A DNA stretch of 64,000 nucleotides from Eutrophocola salsuginis (GTDB taxonomy: Bacteria > Pseudomonadota > Gammaproteobacteria > Pseudomonadales > Pseudohongiellaceae), in the NCBI GenBank assembly GCA_038147195.1, contig JAYQTB010000004.1, forward strand, positions 1,116,001 to 1,180,000. The letters are read 5' to 3'. Positions within the stretch are counted from its first letter, which is position 1, and each line of letters begins with the position of its first letter. Made by a program: the position numbers and the translations under genes. Below, piece by piece: positions 46,189 to 54,435 of the stretch. The notes under the pieces are model-generated. The model saw only the letters and a list, made by a program, of their open reading frames with translations. It made no database searches and had not been told where the DNA came from.

Positions 46189-46492
46189 AAGTCTTTATTA
46201 AGGACTATCTATTCCAAAGCCCTTGCCGCTTCGGTTTTTCTTGTTTTGCTTGCGCAATCATCAGAACTATCCCTATGTACCTCATGCAAAGGGAACAGGT
46301 ATCACTTTCCGCCGATCACTTCTGAATGGAAAGGATCCCTCGTCTCGGCCTCATCAGCTTTGCCTGATCCGTTTTGGAAAAACGCTCAGCGAGGCAATGA
46401 ATGTCTCCGGATACAGGTCCGGATGAGCTGAAGGACACACATCCCGTCTTTAATTAATGAAGACGTGTTTAAACTAAACAAGGGGAAAATCC
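46189..46492 (+). other. Intergenic region and probable leader of the third TonB receptor
   Basis: 304 bases without a gene. Towards the receptor it has nested inverted repeats: TCAGC near 46387 with GCTGA near 46427 around paired TCCGGA copies (46406-46411, 46418-46423), then CGTCTT / AAGACG (46445-46465). The receptor ribosome site AAGGGG lies about 8 bases before its ATG. No promoter is clear. Confidence 0.45.
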
Positions 46493-49441
46493 ATGAAGTT
46501 GAGAAATCAGCCCGCATTACCATACATTCATAAAAGGACGCACCTTGCATCCAACACTCTGAAGCTTTCTGCATTCGCACTGGCCACCTCGCTAGCGACG
46601 CAGGCGCTTGCCCAGGATGAAATCGAAGAAATTCAGATCACGGGTACGCGCATCCAGCGCGAAGGCATGGAATCACCCACGCCGGTAACCGACCTGGGCC
46701 TCGATGAGCTCGCGTTCATAGACCCGGGCCAGCTCGGTGAGTCACTCAGCAAGCTGCCGCAGTTTTTCAATAACCAGCGCCCAAGTCAGGTGGGGTGGAA
46801 CTCGGCTGGCGCCAACCTGAACCTGCGTGGCGCTGGTTCGCAGCGGTCCCTGATCCTGCTAGACGGGCGGCGCGTCCCGGCCGGCAATCGCTGGGGCATT
46901 CCCAACGTAAGCGCGTTGCCTGAAGCGGCTATCCGCAGCGTTCAGGCAGTCACCGGCGGCGCTTCCGCCGCGTACGGCACCGATGCCGTCGCAGGGGTTA
47001 TCAACTTCATCCTTGATACCGACTACAACGGCACCAAGGTCAAGGCACAGGTCGGGACCTCCTCCCGGGCAGACGGCGACAACACCGAGCTGGGTATTAC
47101 CCACGGCATGGACATTGGTGCCAACGGCCACCTGCTACTGTCCATCGACTCGTTCCGGCAGGAAGAGATACGCTCCCTCGAGGCCGTGGAAGACAGGGAC
47201 TGGTACAGGCAACAGGCACGTATCACCAACCCGGACCCCGCTGGTCCCACGCTGATCACCCGCGACTACGTGGTATCCACTGCGGTATCCACCGGCGGCG
47301 TCATCAATGCTCCCACTTCTGCCCTGCATCGCTGGGCATTCTCCCGAGACAACAGTGGTAACGTGGTGGCAGGCCCCCAGACATTTTCCGGTGTCGGGAA
47401 GTTCATTGGCGGCTGTAACTGCCAGGCACTGACCGAGTCAACTCGAGACTGGCAGAACGATGCGGACAACCAGATTGCCGCCCGCAACGTCAGGGACAAC
47501 GTGTTCGTCTATTACGACCTCGACGTATCGGACAACCTGAACGTCTATGCCCAGGGTATTTACGGCTTTACTGAAGTGGAAAGCCCATGGTTCTCCACCC
47601 CGTTCCTGCCGGCCAACGTCCAGCAGATCATGGATGACGAGGGTCTCGCCTCCTTCAACATGGCCCTGATCGGCGACAACCGGGCAGACAATCCGCTTGG
47701 CCAGTACACGATCACCCAGAACGACCGATCCAAGTCCGGCACCGTCGGTTTCAACCTACGCCTGCAGGACGCCGGCTTCTTCACCGACTGGAACGTCAAG
47801 GGTTACGCCCAGTACGGCCGCGTCGACCAGCGCCAGCAATTCTTCAACGGCCCCGACCTGCAGTACCTGTTCCCGGCCATGGACGCGGTCGTTGGACCCA
47901 ATGGGCAGCCTGCCTGTTACGCCGCCATCGTCAATCCCGCGCAATGGGGTGATTGCCGTCCCATCAACCTGCTTGGCGGTGTCCAGAGCGCGGCATCCAC
48001 ACCAGAGGGCATCAATTATGTGATGGATGAAGAGAAATTCATCGAAAGCCTGTACGAACAATCCTTCTTCGAAATCACCCTGGACGGCGAACTGCATGAA
48101 GGTTGGGGTGCCGGACCGATCCTGGCCTTTTTCGGGGCTTCCCATCGCGAGGACGACGTCTACCAGTCCGTGAGGGAACTGGAAGATGAATTCGTTTACC
48201 TCAATGGCCAGAACACCGGTTTCCGCGGCCTGATCCCGGAGAATTTCCCGGGCGGCATGGCAGGCATCCGGGCAGGCAGTGTACCTCCGGGCTTCCAGGG
48301 TGCCGGCAACCTGTCCCGCGTCCTGTTCACCGGATCCATCCAGACGCCGACCACCATCCTGAACGGCGGTTTCGAAGTTGACGAAGTCTTCGGTGAAATC
48401 AACGTCCCCCTGATCGCCGATGCCAGCATGATCCAGCAACTCGATGCCAGCCTGGCCTACCGGTACGCTGACTACACCGGTTCCGGCGGTATCGAGTCAT
48501 GGAAAGTGGGCCTGAGCTGGCAGATCAATGATGACCTCAGGGTAAGAGCCACCAGCTCCCGCGACGTCAGGGCCGCCCTTCTGAGGGAGCGTTATGACGA
48601 GACAGCCGGCGGCACCGCCGTGGTCGACCCCTTCCTCGGCAACAGCTTCATCTTCACTGCCAGCCGTAATGCCGGCAACCCGACTGTTAATCCCGAAGAA
48701 GCGGATACCCTGACCTTCGGTGCCGTGTACCAACCAAGCTGGCTGCCGGGCTTCTCCATTTCCGGTGACTGGTATGACATCAAGATCGACGGAGCCATGG
48801 CCCAGCCGCCCTTCCAGGATATCGTGGACAACTGCTTCGCCGGCGCACAGGAATTGTGCGACCTGATCGAACGCAGTCCTGAAACGGGACAGATCACCCG
48901 AATCACCACCATCTACTTCAACCTGGATGAACTGCGCCTGAAAGGCTTCGACCTGGAAATGCGGTACACCACCGACATCAGCCTGTTCGGCGGGGATGAA
49001 AGCTTGAGCTGGCGCCTCCTTGGTAGTCACATCGACGAAAGATCCCAGCTGGTACCTGGTGCACCCAGGGACTACCTGAATCGTTCCGACCCCTCTAACC
49101 GCTTCCTCACCAACCTGACCTACTCCAGAGGTGATTTCAGAGCCTTCCTGAATGGCCAGTACATCGACAGCTGGATACAGGACTGGTTCAGCCCGCCGGG
49201 AGAAAAGGATGACAACACGATCGAATCCGTGTTCATCACCGACCTCACGCTGGGTTACGACTTCTCCGGTGAGGGCGGCAGGACCTACAACATGTTCATG
49301 ACCATCAACAACCTGTTCGACGAGGCTCCGCCTCTCACCCCGGGTGACGGCGTCGGCTTCCTCGGCGGCACCAGCGGCATCAACGGACTTTACGATGCCA
49401 TCGGTCGCCGTTATGTGTTCGGGGTGAACATGACGTTCTGA
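46493..49441 (+). CDS. TonB-dependent outer-membrane receptor (third), beside PQQ dehydrogenases
   Basis: 982 residues. Signal peptide to about residue 40 (ATSLATQALAQDE), plug beginning EEIQITGTRIQREGMESPTP, plug motifs LNLRGAGSQRSLILLDGRRV and VTGGASAAYGTDAVAGVINF, barrel ending RRYVFGVNMTF. The TRIxR...SLILLDGRR type differs from receptors 1 and 2 and resembles the large TonB receptors with FecA/BtuB-unlike plugs in sphingomonads and marine gammaproteobacteria. Ligand unknown; neighbourhood suggests a cofactor, metal or substrate of the downstream quinoproteins. Confidence 0.93.
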   Translation: MKLRNQPALPYIHKRTHLASNTLKLSAFALATSLATQALAQDEIEEIQITGTRIQREGMESPTPVTDLGLDELAFIDPGQLGESLSKLPQFFNNQRPSQVGWNSAGANLNLRGAGSQRSLILLDGRRVPAGNRWGIPNVSALPEAAIRSVQAVTGGASAAYGTDAVAGVINFILDTDYNGTKVKAQVGTSSRADGDNTELGITHGMDIGANGHLLLSIDSFRQEEIRSLEAVEDRDWYRQQARITNPDPAGPTLITRDYVVSTAVSTGGVINAPTSALHRWAFSRDNSGNVVAGPQTFSGVGKFIGGCNCQALTESTRDWQNDADNQIAARNVRDNVFVYYDLDVSDNLNVYAQGIYGFTEVESPWFSTPFLPANVQQIMDDEGLASFNMALIGDNRADNPLGQYTITQNDRSKSGTVGFNLRLQDAGFFTDWNVKGYAQYGRVDQRQQFFNGPDLQYLFPAMDAVVGPNGQPACYAAIVNPAQWGDCRPINLLGGVQSAASTPEGINYVMDEEKFIESLYEQSFFEITLDGELHEGWGAGPILAFFGASHREDDVYQSVRELEDEFVYLNGQNTGFRGLIPENFPGGMAGIRAGSVPPGFQGAGNLSRVLFTGSIQTPTTILNGGFEVDEVFGEINVPLIADASMIQQLDASLAYRYADYTGSGGIESWKVGLSWQINDDLRVRATSSRDVRAALLRERYDETAGGTAVVDPFLGNSFIFTASRNAGNPTVNPEEADTLTFGAVYQPSWLPGFSISGDWYDIKIDGAMAQPPFQDIVDNCFAGAQELCDLIERSPETGQITRITTIYFNLDELRLKGFDLEMRYTTDISLFGGDESLSWRLLGSHIDERSQLVPGAPRDYLNRSDPSNRFLTNLTYSRGDFRAFLNGQYIDSWIQDWFSPPGEKDDNTIESVFITDLTLGYDFSGEGGRTYNMFMTINNLFDEAPPLTPGDGVGFLGGTSGINGLYDAIGRRYVFGVNMTF

Positions 49442-49459
49442 TAAACGTTCCGTTTGAAC

Positions 49460-49493
49460 AAAACCCGGTTGCCACCAGTAACCGGGTTTTTTT
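49460..49493 (+). terminator. Rho-independent terminator of the third TonB receptor
   Basis: 11-bp stem AAAACCCGGTT / AACCGGGTTTT, 9-base loop, T-run to 49493; 19 bases after the receptor stop. Confidence 0.92.
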
Positions 49494-49557
49494 CAGGCTC
49501 GGAAATTTTCCACGCCGGAGCGTGTTCATCTACAATCGGGAAAACCGGAGCATTCCC

Positions 49558-51093
49558 ATGCGGCACCATTCAATCATCGTCATGCTAGCCCTGCTGGCAC
49601 TGTCGCCATTCGCACACGGGGCTGCCTGCTCCGCAGGCAACAACTTCATGCCCGCAGAACAGGATACCTGGCAGGGCTGGGGCGGCTCTTCAGCCAACAC
49701 CCGCCACAATGACGACCCCTCCAACCCGATCGACAGCACTACCCTGCCCCGGCTGTCACTGAAATGGGCCTTCGGTTTTGACGGTGTTCGCTCCGTCATC
49801 GGCAACCCCGCACTCCTGGGCAACCGGATCTTCATCGGTGACGAAAACGGCAAGGTCTATGCACTGGATCGCGATACTGGCTGTGAAGACTGGGTCTTCC
49901 AGGCCGACAACGGTGTCAGGACCAGCCCCCTGGTCGAGCAGGTCAATGAGCGCTGGCTCCTGGTGTTCGGCGATCGCAGCGCCAACGTCTATGCCGTGGA
50001 TGCCATGACCGGTAGTGAGGTCTGGAAAAACAAGGTGGAGGACCATCGCGCGGCCATCCTGACCGGGGCCCCGCAATTCGTTCAACTGCCGGGCACGGCA
50101 TCCCCCGACCTGATCGTCATCGGCGTATCCTCAAGCGAGGAAGGGCTTGGTGCGGTACCGACCTACCCCTGTTGTTCGTTCCGCGGCAGTGTTGTGGCAC
50201 TCGATGCAGCGGATGGCGGTACTGTATGGAAGACTTACACCATCCAGTCTCCGGCAGGAGAAACCGCCGATGGCAAATTCGGTCCGTCCGGCGCTGCCAT
50301 CTGGAGCGCACCGACTCTTGATGAAGAACTTGGTCAGCTGTATGTGACCACCGGCGATGCCTACAGCGCCCCGGCCGACATCGCCACCGATGCGGTCATG
50401 GCGCTTGCCCTCGCCGATGGTGAAATTCGCTGGAGCCACCAGGGCACGCCCGACGATATCTGGACGGTGATCTGCATGACACCCAATGCTTTCGACGAAT
50501 GCGGCCCGGACCAGGATTACGGCTCCTCCGCGATGCTGGTGTCGACGGCAAATGGCGACATCCTGGTGGCCGGCCAGAAAAGCGGCATGGTGCGTGCCTA
50601 TGACAGGGCCACAGGCAACGTACTCTGGCAGGCCGCACTCGTGGAAGACACTACCGTATTTGGCGGCAAGATCGTCTGGGGCGGCGCTGCCGATGCGAAG
50701 AACAGTTACTGGGGCATGGGTAACAATGACATAGCCGCCGTTCGCCATATTGATGGTGCTGTGGTGTGGCAACGTACTATCCCGCCGGTAGCGGGCATGG
50801 AAAACCATCCCGGCCTTGAAGGACCGGTCACGCTGAGTCACGACATCCTGTTTTCACCAAGCTGGGACGGCATGCTGCGCGCCCTGTCCACCACGACCGG
50901 CGAGACCCTCTGGGAATACGACACGGCCCGCACGTTCGAGACCATCAACGATGTACCTGCCGAAGGTGGCTCCTTAGGTGCCGTTGGCCAGATCGTCGAG
51001 GACGGCTTGCTGCTGGTGACGTCGGGTTACGTGGGCGTGAAGAACGGCGATACCGGCAACGTCCTCCTCGTCTTCGAACTGGCACCGCGGTAG
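49558..51093 (+). CDS. Exported PQQ-like beta-propeller quinoprotein
   Basis: 511 residues from the ATG at 49558, which has GGAG about 8 bases upstream and starts a clear signal peptide (MLALLALSPFAHGA). Repeated propeller blades such as VYALDRDTGCEDWVFQADNG, TWKTYTI-type strands and DGMLRALSTTTGETLWEYDT. The opening WGGSSANTRHNDDP resembles polyvinyl-alcohol dehydrogenase-like quinoproteins. No haem motif. Probably a periplasmic PQQ-dependent oxidase of an alcohol, but catalytic residues are not certain, and non-enzymatic PQQ-like propellers exist. Confidence 0.82.
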   Translation: MRHHSIIVMLALLALSPFAHGAACSAGNNFMPAEQDTWQGWGGSSANTRHNDDPSNPIDSTTLPRLSLKWAFGFDGVRSVIGNPALLGNRIFIGDENGKVYALDRDTGCEDWVFQADNGVRTSPLVEQVNERWLLVFGDRSANVYAVDAMTGSEVWKNKVEDHRAAILTGAPQFVQLPGTASPDLIVIGVSSSEEGLGAVPTYPCCSFRGSVVALDAADGGTVWKTYTIQSPAGETADGKFGPSGAAIWSAPTLDEELGQLYVTTGDAYSAPADIATDAVMALALADGEIRWSHQGTPDDIWTVICMTPNAFDECGPDQDYGSSAMLVSTANGDILVAGQKSGMVRAYDRATGNVLWQAALVEDTTVFGGKIVWGGAADAKNSYWGMGNNDIAAVRHIDGAVVWQRTIPPVAGMENHPGLEGPVTLSHDILFSPSWDGMLRALSTTTGETLWEYDTARTFETINDVPAEGGSLGAVGQIVEDGLLLVTSGYVGVKNGDTGNVLLVFELAPR

Positions 51094-51213
51094 CGCATCG
51101 GCCGGGGTTCGATTATTCCCTGCAACTGTGGTTACAATAGGCGGCCCGGGAATCCACAGACCATCCATTTGTGAATGGCAAGCCCGGCATACAGTAAATA
51201 GAGGAAACCATCC

Positions 51214-51708
51214 ATGAAGACCCTGACCCGCATTTTTGCATCGCTGCTTATACTGGCCAGTTTTCCACTGCTTGCGCAGGAGCCTGTCGTTGGCGTCGAT
51301 AATCCCGAATCACTCTTTTCCGACAGCGATCCGGCGCTGCACCGCAACAAGCAGGCCGCCCTCCACATCATGCGCGAGCTGCTGCAGTGCAACCAATGGG
51401 ACCTTGCCGGCGAATGGCTGACTGACGCCTACATCCAGCACAACCCGAATGCCGCCTCCGGCTTGGCGGGCGTCATCTACTACTTTACCGAGGTCATGAA
51501 CCGCCCGCGCGTGGACAACTGCGGCGAACTGACCACCGAAGTGGTTTCAGTCACTGCCGAAGACGACCTGGTCACAGTGATGATGCCCCGCCGGTATCCC
51601 CATCCCACCAAGGAAGGCGAGTTCTACTACACTACCTGGTTCGACACCTGGCGTTTCGTTGATGGCAAAGCCGACGAGCATTGGGATCCAGCCATGATCA
51701 ATCCGTAA
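51214..51708 (+). CDS. Exported SnoaL/NTF2-like protein
   Basis: 164 residues. Signal peptide ends PLLAQ near residue 22. The rest fits a SnoaL-like alpha+beta cone: RNKQAALHIMRELLQCNQWD, ADAYIQHNP-type block TDAYIQHNPNAASGL, TWFDTWRFVDGKADEHWDPA. These folds serve as small isomerases, hydrolases or binding proteins; nothing here fixes the role. Followed 20 bases later by a terminator. Confidence 0.78.
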   Translation: MKTLTRIFASLLILASFPLLAQEPVVGVDNPESLFSDSDPALHRNKQAALHIMRELLQCNQWDLAGEWLTDAYIQHNPNAASGLAGVIYYFTEVMNRPRVDNCGELTTEVVSVTAEDDLVTVMMPRRYPHPTKEGEFYYTTWFDTWRFVDGKADEHWDPAMINP

Positions 51709-51727
51709 TACGGGATCCAATCCCTGT

Positions 51728-51754
51728 AAAAAGCCGGCCCAGTGCCGGCTTTTT
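51728..51754 (+). terminator. Rho-independent terminator after the SnoaL-like gene
   Basis: 11-bp stem AAAAAGCCGGC / GCCGGCTTTTT, loop CCAGT, T-run. Confidence 0.93.
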
Positions 51755-51794
51755 TCTGCGCGTACCGATTGTTTTTTATACCCGGGCACTGTTA

Positions 51795-51822
51795 TTGACA
51801 TAAATATTGGGAATGCTTTAAT
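51795..51822 (+). promoter_or_regulatory. Sigma-70 promoter of the PQQ dehydrogenase operon
   Basis: Perfect -35 TTGACA (51795-51800), 16-base spacer, TTTAAT (51817-51822), about 55 bases before the dehydrogenase ATG and just past a terminator. Confidence 0.7.
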
Positions 51823-51876
51823 CAATTCAGCGCCTTCATAACCAAGAACAACACCGGCGCCGATCAAGGGGATTTC

Positions 51877-53604
51877 ATGACGAGCATTTTCCACAGCCCA
51901 AGCCATTACACACGGCACCTGTTATGCCTGCTTTTCCTGTTCGTGTCACCTTGCGTCCTGCCCCAGCAAGGCTCCCTTGCCGGGGCCACCGGTGCCGACT
52001 GGCCCAGCTATGGCGGCAGCCAGGCAGCATGGCGCTATAGCGGTCTCGACCAAGTCAATCGTCAGAACGTCAGTCGATTACGTCCGGCATGGGTCTTCAA
52101 CACCGACGACTACGGCGATGGCCTGACTGTAACACCCATCGTCATCGACGGCGTCATGTACATCTCCACCAAGAGCAACTGGATCTACGCGCTCGATGCG
52201 GCTACCGGGGAAGTGCTGTGGAAGTACGAGCATTCCTTCCGCCCCGATTTCGTCAAACCCGGCAGCGCCGGAGCCTTCGTACAGAACAAGGGCGTAGCCT
52301 TGTCCGGCGACAAAGTCATCATGGGCACACTCGACCATGCCCTAGTCGCCGTGAACAAAAACACAGGCGGCGAAGCCTGGAAGGTGTACGTGGATGATTC
52401 CCGCCAGTGCGGCTGCAATATCCTCGGCGCACCGCTGATCGTGAAGGACATGGTAGTGGTTGGCCAGAATGGTGGCGATGGCGCCTTCCGCGGCTACCTC
52501 ACTGCTTTCGACATCGATACCGGTCGCCTGCGCTGGCGATTCTATATCATTCCCGGACCCGGCGAGCCCGGCCATGACAGCTGGAAAGGCGACAGTTGGA
52601 AATATGGTGGCGGCGCCCCATGGATGACCGGCTCTTACGACCCCGAACTCGATCTCATTTACTGGGGCACAGGCAATGCTGCCGGAGACTTTTATTCAGG
52701 CGATCGTGCCCCGGATGGTCGCGCCGACGAAGATGGCATCAACCTCTATACGGCCAGTGTCATTGCGCTGCATGCCGACACCGGTGAACTGGCCTGGCAC
52801 TTCCAGGAAATTCCGCGCGATGTCTGGGACTTCGATTCCGCCTACGAAGTGATCCTGATGGATCGTGAAATCAACGGCCAGATGCGCAAGATCCTAGCCC
52901 ACATGAGCAAGAGCGGCCTGGTGTTTGTGCTCGACCGTACCTCTGGTGAATACCTAGGTGGCTTTGCCGTACCGGAAGTTAACACCTGGATTTCCGGCAT
53001 CGGCGAAAACGGCCAATTACTCGGCCGCCGTGAACCGAAACTCGGTGAAACTGTTAACGTCTGCCCGACTGCCATCGGTGGCAAGAGCTGGAACCAGAAT
53101 GCCTACTCCCCGAGAACCGGTCTGCTTTATATACCCGCACTCGAGTTCTGCGCCGACATCTCCGCCACCGACCAGCCTGCCAGCGAAGGCATCTTTTATT
53201 CCAGCGGTGGTTTCGTCAACGAATTACCGGAAGGCCGGGAAAGCTACGCGCACCTTGATGCCTGGGATCCAGTTACAAGCGAACGCGTCTGGTCGATCCC
53301 GTCCCAGTATGCTCTGATGGCGTCCATCCTCACCACTGCCGGCGACTTGGTATTCACGGGTGACCCCGAAGGCTGGTTCATGGCCTTCGACGCCACCAAC
53401 GGCGACCTTCTATGGAGTTTCCAGACCGGCGCCGGTCATCGGGGCTCCGCTGTATCTTATGCCGTCGGCGATACCCAGTACATTGCCACGCCCGTGGGCT
53501 GGCAGAGCAGCATCACCGGCGGCATGCTCGGTGCACTGTTTCCCAACACGACCTTTCGCTCAGGATCGGCGATCATGGTTTTTACGTTGCCGGAGGAAGA
53601 ATAA
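51877..53604 (+). CDS. PQQ-dependent alcohol dehydrogenase with D-x-D metal-site signature
   Basis: 575 residues. Signal peptide to about 30, then an eight-bladed propeller: WPSYGGSQAAWRYSGLDQVN, YALDAATGEVLWKYEH and the metal-site region. The catalytic segment is IPRDVWDFDSAYEVILMD: an Asp two residues after the catalytic Asp, as in XoxF-type lanthanide enzymes (Ca enzymes have Ala or Ser there). The ligand Asn in YWGTGNAAGD is kept; the position of the usual Glu (GGEFGVRG) is Asp (GGDGAFRG). The vicinal CysCys disulfide of MxaF/XoxF is absent; a CGC lies elsewhere. The stop TAA is in frame with the downstream cytochrome. Confidence 0.88.
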   Translation: MTSIFHSPSHYTRHLLCLLFLFVSPCVLPQQGSLAGATGADWPSYGGSQAAWRYSGLDQVNRQNVSRLRPAWVFNTDDYGDGLTVTPIVIDGVMYISTKSNWIYALDAATGEVLWKYEHSFRPDFVKPGSAGAFVQNKGVALSGDKVIMGTLDHALVAVNKNTGGEAWKVYVDDSRQCGCNILGAPLIVKDMVVVGQNGGDGAFRGYLTAFDIDTGRLRWRFYIIPGPGEPGHDSWKGDSWKYGGGAPWMTGSYDPELDLIYWGTGNAAGDFYSGDRAPDGRADEDGINLYTASVIALHADTGELAWHFQEIPRDVWDFDSAYEVILMDREINGQMRKILAHMSKSGLVFVLDRTSGEYLGGFAVPEVNTWISGIGENGQLLGRREPKLGETVNVCPTAIGGKSWNQNAYSPRTGLLYIPALEFCADISATDQPASEGIFYSSGGFVNELPEGRESYAHLDAWDPVTSERVWSIPSQYALMASILTTAGDLVFTGDPEGWFMAFDATNGDLLWSFQTGAGHRGSAVSYAVGDTQYIATPVGWQSSITGGMLGALFPNTTFRSGSAIMVFTLPEEE

Positions 53605-53607
53605 GTC

Positions 53608-54408
53608 ATGAAAGAAAAGAGCTTCCGTATTAATATTCCTCGCAATCAACGTCCACCTGCCATTGATGCAGCCAACCTGGACGACCCGGTGCTGAACCGT
53701 GGGGAAGAGATCTACCGCATGACCTGCGCCACCAGTTACTGCCATGGCGTGGGTGGATTGGCGGCTGGCGCGCCCCGGCTAGCAGCGCGTGAATTTGATG
53801 CCCTCTACATCGCCAGCGTGACTGCTAACGGTGTTCCTAATACGCCCATGGCCGCCTTCGGCAATGCGCTCTCACCGGAAGACCTCACGGCGGTGCTGAC
53901 CTATGTCGCCAGCCTGAACGGTATCTTCAATCCGCAGTTCACCAACAATGATCCACTGGCATCCCTGGGTATCGAAGTGGCCGACCCCCGACGCATTCCC
54001 CTGGCCGGTGCTGAACAGGAAGGCCGCGAGCTGTTTTTCGATGCCTATGACAAGGGCATCAACCGCTGTTCCACCTGCCACGAAGTGGAAGGCATCGGTA
54101 TCCCGGTCGCCGCACCCATCCTCAATGTGCCTGGCACTGTCAGGGCATTGCGCAACCTGGAAACACCGGCGGTACAAACCGTCCATCTCGGTGATGAAGA
54201 CATGCCGGCCGTCATTCTGGCTCAGGGTGTGTCCGGCACACTGTTTTTTGACCTCACGGTCGTCCCGCCGGTACAGCTCACCATTCCCCCGGAGCTATCC
54301 CTTTCGATTTCTGAAGGATCGACCTGGGAACACGTGGACTGGATCGGGGCCTATACAACTGATGAACTGGAAAAAGTGCTCGCCTTTTTGCGCGCCATTC
54401 GCCGTTAA
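53608..54408 (+). CDS. Dihaem cytochrome c without signal peptide, in frame with the upstream PQQ dehydrogenase
   Basis: 266 residues. Haem motifs: an unusual CX4CH (CATSYCHG, about residues 39-46) and a standard CSTCHE near 150. Begins MKEKSFRINIPRNQRPPAID with no hydrophobic leader, although haem attachment needs export. It starts one codon after the dehydrogenase TAA, in the same frame, so it may be the cytochrome domain of one quinohaemoprotein now or apparently split by a stop codon. It would take electrons from PQQ. Confidence 0.82.
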   Translation: MKEKSFRINIPRNQRPPAIDAANLDDPVLNRGEEIYRMTCATSYCHGVGGLAAGAPRLAAREFDALYIASVTANGVPNTPMAAFGNALSPEDLTAVLTYVASLNGIFNPQFTNNDPLASLGIEVADPRRIPLAGAEQEGRELFFDAYDKGINRCSTCHEVEGIGIPVAAPILNVPGTVRALRNLETPAVQTVHLGDEDMPAVILAQGVSGTLFFDLTVVPPVQLTIPPELSLSISEGSTWEHVDWIGAYTTDELEKVLAFLRAIRR

Positions 54409-54435
54409 CCATTCTTAATTACGGGAAATCATACG

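Noticed and set aside
46189..46492. Cobalamin riboswitch before the third TonB receptor
   Set aside because: AAAGGGAACAGGT near 46285 loosely recalls part of the B12 element, but the conserved GCCACTG box and the rest of the core are not found.
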